NCBI RefSeq assembly: GCF_013114545.1
Contig: NZ_VTXI01000004.1
Coordinates: forward strand, 62,001-126,000
From: Vibrio sp. RE86
GTDB taxonomy: Bacteria; Pseudomonadota; Gammaproteobacteria; Enterobacterales; Vibrionaceae
Reading direction: 5' to 3'
DNA length: 64,000 nt
Translations under genes and position numbers: made by a program
Notes under the pieces: generated by a model
Databases searched by the model: none
Seen by the model: only the letters and a program-made list of their open reading frames with translations
Told to the model about the DNA's origin: nothing
Shown: positions 17,104 through 26,554 of the stretch, piece after piece
How positions within the stretch are numbered: the stretch's first letter is position 1
Layout of the letters: every line of letters starts with the position of its first letter

Positions 17104-20100
17104 ATGGCTTACGCTGAACTTTTTTGCCAAAGTAACTTCTCTTTTCTCACTGGAGCCTCCCATGCGGAAGAACTGATCTTGCAGGCTGACTTTCTCCGCT
17201 ATCACTCATTGGCCATCACCGATGAGTGCTCGGTGGCAGGCGTAGTGAGAGCCTACAGCGCCAGTCAAAGCCACCAGCTCAATGTCAAACTCATCATTGG
17301 CAGTATGTTTTGGCTCAATAATGAGTGCCAAGTTGTTTTGTTGTGCCCCAACCGAGAAGCCTACGCTGAGCTTTGTCGCATCATTACCAATGCCAGACGA
17401 CGCTCAGAGAAAGGTCAATATCAACTGTCGGAATGGGATTTAATGTCGATTCGTCACTGCTTGGTGATTTGGTTGCCATGTCACCAAGAGAGTGATTCAA
17501 AATGGGGGCACTGGCTCGCTCAACACCACCAGCACAGATTGTGGGTAGGCATTCAACGTCACTTAAAAGACGACGACAAACAATACCTTGACCACTGCCA
17601 AACGCTTGCAAACAACATTCAGCTACCGATCACTGCCTGTGGTGGTGTACTGATGCACACCGCGACACGTCTGCCTTTGCAACACACTTTAACGGCTATC
17701 CAGCATGGTTGCAGCGTCAATGAATTAGGTGAGCAACTACTTACTAACACCGAACGCAGCTTACGTAGCCAAGAGAAACTCACCAAACTGTTTAAGCCAG
17801 AGTGGCTAACAGAGAGTGTGGCAATTGCTGAAAGGTGCACCTTCAGCTTAGGGGATCTTCAATATGAGTACCCAAGTGAACTTGTGCCTGATGGTTACAG
17901 CCCTATGAGCTATCTAAGAGAGTTAGTCGAGAAAGGCAAATCCTTACGTTTTCCTGAAGGGGTGCCTGCCGAAATTCAGCACACCATCGATAAAGAGCTG
18001 ACCTTAATTGAAGAGCTCAACTATCCGTTCTATTTTTTGACGATTCATGACATCGTCATGTTTGCCAAGCGTCAGCATATTCTTTACCAAGGCCGAGGCT
18101 CTGCCGCTAACTCGGTCGTTTGTTACTGCTTGGAGATCACCTCTGTTGACCCTCGCCAAATCTCAGTGTTGTTTGAAAGATTCATCAGTAAAGAGCGAGA
18201 TGAGCCGCCTGATATTGATGTCGACTTTGAACACGAACGCCGTGAAGAGGTGATCCAATACATCTATCAAAAATATGGTCGTGAACGCGCTGCATTAGCT
18301 GCCACGGTGATCTCTTATCGCTTTAAAAGTGCGATTCGTGATGTGGGTAAAGCACTCGGGATTGAAGAGAGCCAACTCGATTACTTTATCAAAAACGTTA
18401 ATCGCCGCGATCGCTCTCAAGGGTGGCAAGGGCAGATTGTCGAGCTCGGTCTACAACCTGATTCACTCAAAGGTGAGCAGTTTATCGCTTTGGTTAACGA
18501 TATTATGGGCTTTCCTCGCCATTTGTCTCAACACGTTGGCGGGTTCATAATCGCTGCAGGGCCACTCTATGAACTCGTTCCCGTTGAGAATGCCTCGATG
18601 GCCGACCGCACTGTCATTCAGTGGGACAAAGATGATTTAGAGTCACTCAAGCTGCTCAAGGTCGATGTGCTTGCCCTTGGTATGCTAACGGCCATCCGTA
18701 AATGCTTTGATTTGGTTGAGAAGCTTTACAACCACAAACTTTCCATCGCCGAAATCACCCGACGACAGGATGACCCTGACGTCTATAGGATGATCCAACA
18801 CGCTGATACGGTTGGCGTTTTTCAGATTGAATCGCGCGCTCAAATGAGCATGTTGCCACGGCTAAAACCCGCGACTTACTATGACTTGGTGATTCAAATC
18901 GCGATTGTTCGTCCCGGCCCTATTCAAGGGGACATGGTGCACCCTTTCCTAAAACGCCGTAATGGTGAAGAACAGGTTGATTACCCATCGGAAGAAGTGC
19001 GTAGTGTATTAGAACGCACTCTCGGCGTGCCTATCTTCCAAGAGCAAGTGATTAAAATTGCTATGGTCGCTGCTGGCTTTACTGGGGGCGAAGCCGATCA
19101 ACTGCGCCGAGCAATGGCGGCTTGGAAGAAGAATGGCGATTTGGTGAAATTTAAAACCAAGCTTGTCGAAGGCATGCTAAATCGTGGCTACCAGTTGGAA
19201 TTTGCAGAACGTATTTTTGAGCAAATTCTGGGCTTTGGTGAATACGGGTTTCCTGAAAGTCACTCCGCCTCTTTTGCAGTGCTCGCCTACTGCTCTGCTT
19301 GGCTAAAATACTATTACCCTGAGGCTTTCTATACTTCACTGCTTAACAGTTTGCCTATGGGCTTTTACAGCGCCTCACAACTCGTACAAGATGCACGTCG
19401 CCACGGAGTAACGGTATTACCTATTTGCGTTAATGACTCACTCTACGATCACCAAGTCATCCATGTGCAAGGCAAGCTAGCCATACGTTTAGGGTTAAGA
19501 CAGATAAAAGGGTTTAGCTTACAAAGTGTTAAACAACTACTCCATGCTCGTCCTAAAAATGGGTTCACACACACTCAGCAACTCAAACACATTGGTTTGA
19601 ATCGACGTGATATAGAACTGCTTGCTTCCGCCAATGCGATGCATCAACTCAGCAATAACCGCTATCAAACTCGCTGGGCAATGATGGATTCACTGTCAGA
19701 TCTGCCACTATTTGAACATGTAGAGGATCAACAGACGCAGATGATTGGCAACCCGAGTGACAGCCAAACCTTGCTGGAAGATTACGCATCTACCGGGTTA
19801 TCACTGGCTAAACACCCAATCACTCTTCTCGATGAGGCAGGAGTCTTAGGTCGCTTTACCCGAATGCGCGACCTGTCAGCGAAAGAGCACCAGTCATTAG
19901 TCACGGTGACAGGCGTAGTGACAGGCAAACAATCCCCGGGAACAGCAGCAGGCGTCACCTTCTTCACTCTAGAAGATGATACGGGCAATATTAATGTCGT
20001 GGTTTGGAAAGCAACCGCAAGAGCGCAAAAGTCGGCGTATCTGACGGCGAAGATATTGCAGGTCAAAGGCATTCTGGAAAAAGAGGGGCAAGTACACCAC

Positions 20101-20175
20101 GTCATCGCAGGGCGACTGATTGATATGACCGATAAACTACAAGGGCTGGACAGCAAATCACGCGACTTTCATTAG
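17104..20175 (+). CDS. dnaE2: Error-prone DNA polymerase III alpha subunit, DnaE2/ImuC
   Basis: 1023 residues, shorter than replicative DnaE (about 1160) as expected for DnaE2. An N-terminal PHP domain (FLTGASHAEELI onwards) is followed by the C-family polymerase core. GRGSAANSVVCYCLEI and PDIDVDF (369-375) supply catalytic Asp residues, and RPGPIQGDMVHPFL and GFPESHSASFAVLAY are intact. A C-terminal OB domain begins near residue 930. It is the polymerase of the SOS-induced ImuA-ImuB-DnaE2 mutasome. A good ribosome site (GGAGG) precedes the ATG, 11 bases after imuB. Confidence 0.95.
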   Translation: MAYAELFCQSNFSFLTGASHAEELILQADFLRYHSLAITDECSVAGVVRAYSASQSHQLNVKLIIGSMFWLNNECQVVLLCPNREAYAELCRIITNARRRSEKGQYQLSEWDLMSIRHCLVIWLPCHQESDSKWGHWLAQHHQHRLWVGIQRHLKDDDKQYLDHCQTLANNIQLPITACGGVLMHTATRLPLQHTLTAIQHGCSVNELGEQLLTNTERSLRSQEKLTKLFKPEWLTESVAIAERCTFSLGDLQYEYPSELVPDGYSPMSYLRELVEKGKSLRFPEGVPAEIQHTIDKELTLIEELNYPFYFLTIHDIVMFAKRQHILYQGRGSAANSVVCYCLEITSVDPRQISVLFERFISKERDEPPDIDVDFEHERREEVIQYIYQKYGRERAALAATVISYRFKSAIRDVGKALGIEESQLDYFIKNVNRRDRSQGWQGQIVELGLQPDSLKGEQFIALVNDIMGFPRHLSQHVGGFIIAAGPLYELVPVENASMADRTVIQWDKDDLESLKLLKVDVLALGMLTAIRKCFDLVEKLYNHKLSIAEITRRQDDPDVYRMIQHADTVGVFQIESRAQMSMLPRLKPATYYDLVIQIAIVRPGPIQGDMVHPFLKRRNGEEQVDYPSEEVRSVLERTLGVPIFQEQVIKIAMVAAGFTGGEADQLRRAMAAWKKNGDLVKFKTKLVEGMLNRGYQLEFAERIFEQILGFGEYGFPESHSASFAVLAYCSAWLKYYYPEAFYTSLLNSLPMGFYSASQLVQDARRHGVTVLPICVNDSLYDHQVIHVQGKLAIRLGLRQIKGFSLQSVKQLLHARPKNGFTHTQQLKHIGLNRRDIELLASANAMHQLSNNRYQTRWAMMDSLSDLPLFEHVEDQQTQMIGNPSDSQTLLEDYASTGLSLAKHPITLLDEAGVLGRFTRMRDLSAKEHQSLVTVTGVVTGKQSPGTAAGVTFFTLEDDTGNINVVVWKATARAQKSAYLTAKILQVKGILEKEGQVHHVIAGRLIDMTDKLQGLDSKSRDFH

Positions 20176-20480
20176 GGTCTGTTCGCCCTAATCGATAGAC
20201 AAAGAAAAAGGGAAGCCGTAGCTCCCCTTCGTGTTTACTAATGACAAACTATAACTTGCCTTCAGCTTCCATACTTCTTTTCTTATATTCCCTATATAGC
20301 AACATACACAAGGTCATAACAACCTTAGACGTGAACCATATCATGAATAAGATCTACCTTTAAAAAGACTGACGAAAAGTTAATTTTCAGTAGCTCTGTT
20401 ACTTCAAACGATTAGAAATAACACTAATAATATAGCATCTGAATGAATTATCGTCACTACCTATAAAATGGTAGGATATT
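20176..20480. other. Intergenic region between convergent dnaE2 and cheV
   Basis: 305 bases, AT-rich, no convincing gene. It holds a perfect 7-bp stem around the dnaE2 stop (ATTAGGG / CCCTAAT, 20171-20177 and 20186-20192) without a T tract, the weak terminator listed separately, and a short CTACC / GGTAG dyad close to the cheV stop. Confidence 0.6.
20208..20236 (+). terminator. Weak terminator candidate after dnaE2
   Basis: Imperfect stem AAGGGAAGC / GCTCCCCTT with tetraloop CGTA, then TCGTGTTT. The T tract is interrupted. Confidence 0.4.
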
Positions 20481-21428
20481 TTATCGATTCAACACCTGTC
20501 TTAGACGATCCTGTGCTACCTGAACGAGTAAATCTGGTTGGAACTTCGAAATAAAACGATCGCAGCCAACTTTTTTCACCATTGCATCATTGAAACTGCC
20601 ACTCAACGAAGTGTTCAACGTTACATAAAGATCTTTCATTCTCGGGTCGTTACGTACTTCATAAGTCAGCTTATAACCATCCATTTCAGGCATCTCGGCA
20701 TCGGTGATCATTAGCAGCAATTCTTCCGTTACATTCTTACCTTCATCACACCAACCTTTAAGTAGTTTCAGTGCTTCTAGGCCATCACGACACTCAATAA
20801 TATTCAACCCAAGTTGAGATAAGGTGCCACGAACCTGAGATCGCGCAGTCGATGAGTCATCAACAATCAGAACATTGCGCCCGACCATCTCATTCGCTAA
20901 CGCCTCATCAAGCACACCTTCAGAAATGGAAATATCGTAGTCAATAATTTGTGCGAGCACTTTCTCGACATCAATAATTTCAACAATATTAAGCTGGTCA
21001 GCATCTTTAACATGAGTGATTGCCGTCAGGTAGTTAGCACGCCCTGCGGTCTTCGGTGGAGGCTGAATCTCAGTCCAAGCGGTATTAACGATGTTACGAA
21101 CTTGACCAACTAAGAACCCTTGAACGGAACGGTTATATTCCGTAATGATCAAGTTCTCTTCGTAGTCCTCTATGCGTGATGGCGGAAAGCCAATCGCCGC
21201 TCGCAAGTCTATCACTGGTACCGAAACGCCACGTAGTGACGCTACACCGACAATGTGATGGTGTGAACCTGGCATCTTAGTCAGAGGAGGAACTTTGATC
21301 ACTTCACGGACTTTAAAGACATTAATGGCGAAGATCTGTCTGCTGTTTAAGCTAAACAACAACAACTCTAAGCGGTTTTCACCCACTAGATTTGTGCGCT
21401 GATCAACGGTATTTAAAACTCCAGACAT
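20481..21428 (-). CDS. cheV: CheV chemotaxis coupling protein (CheW domain plus receiver)
   Basis: 315 residues. Residues about 15-160 are a CheW-like scaffold domain (VNTAWTEIQPPPK is characteristic). Residues about 182-310 are a response-regulator receiver with LIVDDSS, the phosphorylation Asp in MITDAEMPEMDG, and the conserved Lys in FISKF. It links chemoreceptors to CheA and modulates adaptation by phosphorylation. Vibrio genomes usually carry several cheV copies, so a specific paralogue number is not assigned. The gene is monocistronic and convergent with dnaE2. Confidence 0.93.
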   Translation of the reverse strand: MSGVLNTVDQRTNLVGENRLELLLFSLNSRQIFAINVFKVREVIKVPPLTKMPGSHHHIVGVASLRGVSVPVIDLRAAIGFPPSRIEDYEENLIITEYNRSVQGFLVGQVRNIVNTAWTEIQPPPKTAGRANYLTAITHVKDADQLNIVEIIDVEKVLAQIIDYDISISEGVLDEALANEMVGRNVLIVDDSSTARSQVRGTLSQLGLNIIECRDGLEALKLLKGWCDEGKNVTEELLLMITDAEMPEMDGYKLTYEVRNDPRMKDLYVTLNTSLSGSFNDAMVKKVGCDRFISKFQPDLLVQVAQDRLRQVLNR

Positions 21429-21483
21429 ACTACTTCTCGTCCACTGTGGATACTGTAAAAATAGTCTATAGCAAGACTAAGAT

Positions 21484-21522
21484 AAAAATAAACCCATATA
21501 TCTCTCAAGACTATATGGGTTT
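21484..21522 (-). terminator. Rho-independent terminator after mlc
   Basis: Perfect 11-bp stem AAACCCATATA / TATATGGGTTT (21490-21500, 21512-21522). On the minus strand it runs into TTTATTTTTAT. It separates mlc from cheV. Confidence 0.75.
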
Positions 21523-21551
21523 ACTCTGAAATCAAATAGATTTGTATTGCT

Positions 21552-22769
21552 TTACCCTTCAATCACCTTCATTAACAATAGACCATCGTATAGCGCTTGC
21601 TTAATCAGTGCTGCACCAGGCATGGTTGCTTGTTTGTAGAAACGCGACTCCACCAGCTCTAGATCTTGGTGGTAAACAGGTAAGCTTTGTTCTTCAATGC
21701 AGGTTCTAATCGCTGGGTACAAAATGTCTTTTGCTTGGTTAATCGCACCACCAATCAAGACTTTCTCTGGGTTAAACAGATTAATGACGATTGAAATTGC
21801 AGAGCCCAGATAACGCCCAAGCTTCTCGATCACATCTACGGCTAATGGGTCACCATTCGCAGCTGCTTCACAGATATCTTCGACTGAAATCTCTTCAATA
21901 TCAGACAGCGATGATTCTTCACCATTAGCAAGACGTTCACTTACTTCATTACGAATTGCCTGTGAACTTGCGACTGTCTCTAAACATCCTCGATTACCAC
22001 AGTGGCAAGGCTTCCCGTTCGGATCTATTTGGATATGACCTAGCTCGCCGATATTGCCATGACGACCTTGTAACACACGCCCATCTAAAACAATGCCTGC
22101 ACCTAAACCATGGTGGATTGAGATAAGTACCGAGTTTTCATTCTCTTGCGAATGACCAAACAGCTTTTCAGCCAGTGCCCATGCTCGCGTATCATTGGCA
22201 ATGAAAACAGGCAAGCCAGTCGCTTTGTAAATCTCAGGGCCTAGCGGCAGGTTCTCAACATTGTAGTGTGGCATTTGTAACACCACACCCTGCTCTGAGT
22301 TCACAAGGCCTGGCAGAGTAATCGCGATACTGGTCACACGATCAAGCTGCTCAGTATAGGTTTGGAAGAATTCGTCAATTTCATGAAGCAAACGCGCCAG
22401 AACGTCTTCTTGGTCAACTTCGTGGATATCTATTTTGGTGTCGATCAGGACATCACCGCCCAATTCGTGCAGTGCAATGGTCAAATAACCACGGCCTAAA
22501 CGCATAGAGAGAAATTGCCACCCTTCGTTGTTGACTTGCAAACCGACAGCAGGACGCCCACGACTGGTCGCTTCCTGAACGGTCGTTTCATGAATGAGAT
22601 GTGCCTCGATCAACTCTCGGGTAATTTTGGTGATACTCGCGGGCGCAAGTTCACTCTGCTTCGAGAGATCGATTCGAGAAATAGGGCCTTTTTGATCAAT
22701 GAGTTTATATACACGGCCAGCATTGACCTGCTTGATATGATCAATATGGCCAGGTTGAGCCATGTACAT
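21552..22769 (-). CDS. mlc: Mlc, ROK-family repressor of sugar PTS genes
   Basis: 405 residues. The N-terminal helix-turn-helix region (QPGHIDHIKQVNAGRVYKLI, then DLSKQSELAPASITKITREL) is nearly that of enterobacterial Mlc. A ROK domain follows, with the zinc-binding cluster CHCGNRGCLET. The match is better to Mlc than to NagC. Mlc represses ptsG, the general PTS and other sugar genes, and is inactivated when dephosphorylated EIICB-Glc sequesters it at the membrane. ptsG itself is encoded 5 kb away in this window. A GGAG six bases before the first ATG supports the start. Divergent from pykA. Confidence 0.92.
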   Translation of the reverse strand: MYMAQPGHIDHIKQVNAGRVYKLIDQKGPISRIDLSKQSELAPASITKITRELIEAHLIHETTVQEATSRGRPAVGLQVNNEGWQFLSMRLGRGYLTIALHELGGDVLIDTKIDIHEVDQEDVLARLLHEIDEFFQTYTEQLDRVTSIAITLPGLVNSEQGVVLQMPHYNVENLPLGPEIYKATGLPVFIANDTRAWALAEKLFGHSQENENSVLISIHHGLGAGIVLDGRVLQGRHGNIGELGHIQIDPNGKPCHCGNRGCLETVASSQAIRNEVSERLANGEESSLSDIEEISVEDICEAAANGDPLAVDVIEKLGRYLGSAISIVINLFNPEKVLIGGAINQAKDILYPAIRTCIEEQSLPVYHQDLELVESRFYKQATMPGAALIKQALYDGLLLMKVIEG

Positions 22770-22804
22770 TGAGTGCTCCAGATATCAACAACCTGGTAAT
22801 TTTT

Positions 22805-22820
22805 TTACTTTGCGAAGTAA
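22805..22820. promoter_or_regulatory. Mlc/NagC-type operator candidate (mlc autoregulation)
   Basis: TTACTT-TGCG-AAGTAA, a dyad with perfect 6-bp arms in an AT-rich flank, 35 bp before the mlc start. It resembles the GCGAA-AATAA half of known Mlc sites. Autoregulation is inferred. Confidence 0.45.
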
Positions 22821-22844
22821 TTGTGAAGAAGTTTTATATATCGC

Positions 22845-22860
22845 CGTGACAAGTGTCACG
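22845..22860. promoter_or_regulatory. CRP site candidate upstream of mlc
   Basis: CGTGACA-AG-TGTCACG, a perfect 16-bp dyad that also gives GTGA-N6-TCAC, the CRP core. Centre 83 bp from the mlc start and about 241 bp from pykA. E. coli mlc is also under CRP control. Confidence 0.6.
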
Positions 22861-23093
22861 TATAAAGATGGTTCTTTGTGTAGCGAGTCAAATAGCGAAG
22901 CTTTTATCACAAATATTTCGCAATTTTTTTGCACAAATAAATATCTTGTTTCTCGCCTCATATCACCGAATTAATCAGCACCTTATTCTAGCGGGTATAT
23001 ACTTAAACAAGTTTTATCAATTCAGAGAGATAAAGCGCTAATCGTCCGCCGCACGCCTTTCACAATTTGCGGCACATAAGCAAGGAGATGCGA

Positions 23094-24536
23094 ATGACCA
23101 CCATCCAAAGAAGAACAAAAATTGTTTCGACTCTTGGACCTTCCACCGACAAACCCGGCATACTTGAAGCAATCATCGAAGCAGGTGTGAATGTAGTAAG
23201 AATGAATTTCTCGCATGGTAGCGCTGAGGACCATCGAGAAAGAGCCACTCGTGTACGTAACATTGCTGCAAAACTGGGGACTCACGTCGCGATTTTAGGG
23301 GACTTACAGGGGCCAAAGATTCGTGTCTCCACGTTTAAAGAGAACAAAGTCACACTCAAGGTCGGTGACATTTTTACGCTTGATAGCAACATTGAACCAG
23401 GCCAAGGCGACCAAGATGCGGTCGGCTTAGATTACAAAGAACTCCCAAACGATGTTTCAACCGGCGATATTCTGCTCCTCGATGATGGTCGCGTTCAACT
23501 TAAGGTTGTGGGTGTGTCTGGATGCCAAGTAAGGACTGAAGTGACGATTGGTGGCCCGCTGTCGAACAACAAAGGCATAAACAAGAAAGGCGGAGGATTA
23601 TCCGCTGAAGCACTGACAGAGAAAGATAAGAACGACATTAAGCTCGCGGCCGACATTAAAGTGGACTATTTAGCCGTATCTTTCCCTCGTAATGGGGAAG
23701 ACATGAAATACGCACGCAGACTTGCCACAGATGCAGGGCTACAAACACGCCTAGTTGCAAAGGTAGAGCGAGCTGAGACGGTCGAAAGCCAAAAGAGTAT
23801 CGATGATATCATTCTGGCGTCAGACGCGGTTATGGTCGCTCGTGGCGATTTAGGGGTGGAAATTGGTGACCCTGAGTTAATCGGTGTCCAGAAACAACTC
23901 ATACGACGCGCTCGCGCACTCAATCGCACAGTGATCACGGCGACCCAAATGATGGAATCCATGATGGAAAACCCAATGCCGACTCGTGCAGAGGTTATGG
24001 ATGTCGCTAACGCGGTTCTAGATGGCACCGATGCCGTCATGCTGTCAGGGGAAACAGCTGCTGGTAAGTACCCATTAGAAACGGTACGCTCAATGGCTGA
24101 AGTGTGTGTTGGCGCCGAAAAAATGTCGTCGGTTAATCGCTCAAGCTATCGTATGGAGTCTGTATTTGAGACAGCAGAAGAAACCATCGCGATGTCGACC
24201 ATGTTTGCCGCAAACCACATGCGTGGAATTAAAGGAATTGTAACCCTGACTGAATCTGGCAGAACCGCCCTAATGATGTCACGCCTAAGCTCTGGACTGC
24301 CTATCTTCGCACTGTCACGTAATGAGCGAACGTTAAACCTTTCAGCTCTTTATCGTGGCGTGTTTCCGGTCTACTTTGATGATAAGGGAGATACGGGATT
24401 AGAAACCGCTGAAGCGGCTGTTGCAACACTTCGAGAGTGCGGACTTTTGGATAAAGGGGACTTGGTCATCATCACACAAGGTGACGTGATGGATGTCGTC
24501 GGTTCAACCAACTGTATGCGGATTCTCGCGGCATAA
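23094..24536 (+). CDS. pykA: Pyruvate kinase II (PykA type)
   Basis: 480 residues from the ATG at 23094, the same length as E. coli PykA, with AAGGAG six bases upstream; an ATG at 23088 directly abuts the ribosome site. [46 protein letters not shown] and MLSGETAAG mark the active site and domain order. Sequence runs such as [26 protein letters not shown] match PykA rather than PykF. It makes pyruvate and ATP from phosphoenolpyruvate and so competes with the PTS for phosphoenolpyruvate, a fitting neighbour for mlc. Confidence 0.95.
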   Translation: MTTIQRRTKIVSTLGPSTDKPGILEAIIEAGVNVVRMNFSHGSAEDHRERATRVRNIAAKLGTHVAILGDLQGPKIRVSTFKENKVTLKVGDIFTLDSNIEPGQGDQDAVGLDYKELPNDVSTGDILLLDDGRVQLKVVGVSGCQVRTEVTIGGPLSNNKGINKKGGGLSAEALTEKDKNDIKLAADIKVDYLAVSFPRNGEDMKYARRLATDAGLQTRLVAKVERAETVESQKSIDDIILASDAVMVARGDLGVEIGDPELIGVQKQLIRRARALNRTVITATQMMESMMENPMPTRAEVMDVANAVLDGTDAVMLSGETAAGKYPLETVRSMAEVCVGAEKMSSVNRSSYRMESVFETAEETIAMSTMFAANHMRGIKGIVTLTESGRTALMMSRLSSGLPIFALSRNERTLNLSALYRGVFPVYFDDKGDTGLETAEAAVATLRECGLLDKGDLVIITQGDVMDVVGSTNCMRILAA

Positions 24537-24563
24537 TCAATTTAGTAGGACTATATGGGAGAT

Positions 24564-24582
24564 GGGAGCAGCTAACGCTCCC
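24564..24582. terminator. Terminator candidate between convergent pykA and patatin genes
   Basis: Perfect 6-bp stem GGGAGC / GCTCCC (24564-24569, 24577-24582), 7-base loop, poor T tract on either strand. Confidence 0.45.
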
Positions 24583-25730
24583 TACTTCATTAGATAGACC
24601 GGCTTTTCTATGCACGGGCTAAATGCTTCTACAAAGCGAAACCCTGCATCCAAACCAATCTGATAATCATGAAGTAGGTCTTCACGTTCACTCATTAAAG
24701 AGCTCGCCCTTAAAGGCTGCTCGGGCTTTATCTGCAAAATAAAGCAATCATCCGGTGGCGAATTGAGAAAGTCTTGGGTCAATGAATAGGTTTGATAGTG
24801 CACCATCAGCATGTCCGCCAAGCCAGAATCAAATTTATCGCCTAAAAGATGGCTCAAACGATAAATATCATCAGCACCGAAAAGCCAACGTCCACCGTTC
24901 AATGACTCCAAATGTATTTGGTCTCTTTTCTCTAACTGAGATTTCTGTACCTGTTCATTAAAAAAACTCGACCAGTCCAGTTTCCACTGACTCAACTTCC
25001 CTTGCCAATGTTCTTGAACAACGTTGAAGGAGTCTCTCAGCCACTCTATCGGGTACTCTTGAGTTAATTGCTCAGTATCCGTTTGTAGGTCTTCCCCTTC
25101 TGTTCGAATAACGACAATACAACGAGCTTCTTTGCGCCATGCTTCTTGAACGGGTATCGAAGCCGACACTCCACCATCGACATATTCACCATGTTCAAAA
25201 CGCACAGTCTCATGATACAAACGTGGAATCGCACACGTTGCAAGCAACACTCTCCTCCAGTCACCTTGCAACATTGGAAGATAGCGATCAGTTAAGCTAT
25301 GACTGTCTGTTACCGCAGCGAATGCTTGACGATCAGCAAGGACTTCCCGACCCAAGTCCACATCCAACCGATATGGGTAATCACAGATTTTATCCAGCGC
25401 CCAGTCTAAGCCTAAATACTGCTTGCGACGAATATAGTGGAACAGGTTAAAAAACTCAGAATCGGTTGTTAGGTCAAGGATGAAAGAGCGGCCTATACCA
25501 TTTTGACGGCACAAAAATGCACAAAGATTCATTGCCCCTGCGGAGGTGCCATAAAAGGTATGGAAAGGGTCAAAGTTAGAGAGGAGAAAAGCATCAAGAA
25601 CACCAGAAGTAAAAATCCCTCTTTGGCCGCCGCCTTGGGCAACCAGAGCGTTTTTACCGCCGGTGTACTTTTTCAGTCGATCAGTATCAAGTTGTACAGC
25701 AGCGTTGGTGATAACACCGCAATTCTTCAT
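24582..25730 (-). CDS. Patatin-like phospholipase family protein, YjjU-like
   Basis: 382 residues. The oxyanion loop GGGQRGIFTSGVLDAF near residue 33, the nucleophile motif GTSAG near residue 60 and the Asp motif YVDGGVSASIPV near residue 178 complete a Ser-Asp dyad. Length and local sequence resemble E. coli YjjU. No signal peptide is evident, so it is probably a cytoplasmic or membrane-associated lipid acyl hydrolase. A 30-codon YnhF-like gene ends seven bases upstream, which suggests one transcript. Confidence 0.85.
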   Translation of the reverse strand: MKNCGVITNAAVQLDTDRLKKYTGGKNALVAQGGGQRGIFTSGVLDAFLLSNFDPFHTFYGTSAGAMNLCAFLCRQNGIGRSFILDLTTDSEFFNLFHYIRRKQYLGLDWALDKICDYPYRLDVDLGREVLADRQAFAAVTDSHSLTDRYLPMLQGDWRRVLLATCAIPRLYHETVRFEHGEYVDGGVSASIPVQEAWRKEARCIVVIRTEGEDLQTDTEQLTQEYPIEWLRDSFNVVQEHWQGKLSQWKLDWSSFFNEQVQKSQLEKRDQIHLESLNGGRWLFGADDIYRLSHLLGDKFDSGLADMLMVHYQTYSLTQDFLNSPPDDCFILQIKPEQPLRASSLMSEREDLLHDYQIGLDAGFRFVEAFSPCIEKPVYLMK

Positions 25731-25737
25731 AGCTGGC

Positions 25738-25830
25738 CTAGGCAGTCATGACTGCAATTAAGCCGTAGCCAAGAATCACAGCAAATGCTGCACCAGTGAT
25801 CAGTAGGGCATATTTTAGATCGTGTTCCAT
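25738..25830 (-). CDS. YnhF-like 30-residue single-span membrane peptide
   Basis: An ORF of 30 codons plus stop, below usual length cut-offs. An excellent ribosome site, AAGGAGGT, lies five bases before the ATG. The peptide starts MEHDLKYALLIT and continues as one hydrophobic helix of about 20 residues containing GYGLIAVM. The DLK(F/Y)(S/A)L start and single-helix layout match E. coli YnhF (29 residues), a small inner-membrane protein of unknown function. It lies seven bases upstream of the patatin-like gene on the same strand. Confidence 0.8.
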   Translation of the reverse strand: MEHDLKYALLITGAAFAVILGYGLIAVMTA

Positions 25831-25960
25831 AGACACCTCCTTATTGTGTAACAAAGTAATAACATCACTGTGAGGTATCTTCAATAAATACGTATTTTTC
25901 GTGCGGAATTATGGCGTTAGCGTCACACTTAGAAGGTGAACATAAACGCGTAGGTGAAAA

Positions 25961-26554
25961 ATGAGACCAATACCAACACTCTGTACCTCTCTCCTTCTCA
26001 TCGGGGTAAGCTCGGTCGCTCAAGCAAGCGTCCATGTCTCTCCTTGGGTGGGCTACACCTTTGGTGGAAGCGTCGAAGATCAGAACCAAAATGAACTGGA
26101 TCTAAAAGGCTCAGAAAGTTTTGCTCTCTCTGTAGAAGCGGATATTGATAAAGGGCGTATGGGCCTGTTCTATGCGACACAAAACAGTGAAGTCGAAGAC
26201 GTTAATCTCAGCTCGTCTATCCACTATCTTCACTTTCAAAGTAGCGTTTACTACCCAGTGCAGGATAAATGGTCATCTTACCTTGGTATCGGCCTTGGTG
26301 GCTCGTATGTTGATGCTGACTGGGTCGATGATGAATGGGGCTTTTCAGCCAGTATTTTCGGTGGATTTGAATATGCATTTAGCGATACTTTGGCGCTAAA
26401 CACTCAACTGCGTTGGCTAGGAACCGTGGTTGATAATGAGACCAGTGGCGTTTGTAACCTACCCGCTGGTGGCAATGATTCTTGTGTTATCAAATTTAAA
26501 ACAGATTGGATGAATCAGTTTTCAGCAAACCTAGGGTTAACTTGGTCGTTCTAA
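25961..26554 (+). CDS. Outer-membrane beta-barrel protein
   Basis: 197 residues. A signal peptide with predicted cleavage after AQA (about residue 23) is followed by alternating amphipathic strands rich in Gly, Tyr and Trp, ending in LGLTWSF with the C-terminal Phe typical of outer-membrane barrels. It probably forms a small 8-strand barrel of the OmpW/OmpX size class; a specific family is not recognised. Two Cys near residues 166 and 175 may form a disulfide in a loop. The stop codon abuts the left end of a palindromic intergenic repeat. Confidence 0.75.
   Translation: MRPIPTLCTSLLLIGVSSVAQASVHVSPWVGYTFGGSVEDQNQNELDLKGSESFALSVEADIDKGRMGLFYATQNSEVEDVNLSSSIHYLHFQSSVYYPVQDKWSSYLGIGLGGSYVDADWVDDEWGFSASIFGGFEYAFSDTLALNTQLRWLGTVVDNETSGVCNLPAGGNDSCVIKFKTDWMNQFSANLGLTWSF

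Larger units (their letters stand above)
22770..23093. other. Divergent regulatory region of mlc and pykA
   Basis: 324 AT-rich bases without a gene. It carries the two operator-like dyads listed separately; both are closer to mlc than to pykA. The pykA ribosome site AAGGAG is at 23082-23087. Confidence 0.6.

Noticed and set aside
20171..20192. Perfect 7-bp stem around the dnaE2 stop codon considered as terminator
   Set aside because: No T tract follows on either strand.
20241..20363. 40-codon ORF on the plus strand between dnaE2 and cheV
   Set aside because: No ribosome site, poor codon pattern and no recognisable protein feature.
22762..23041. Two short plus-strand ORFs in the mlc-pykA intergenic region
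   Set aside because: They run through the operator dyads, have no ribosome site and have intergenic base composition.
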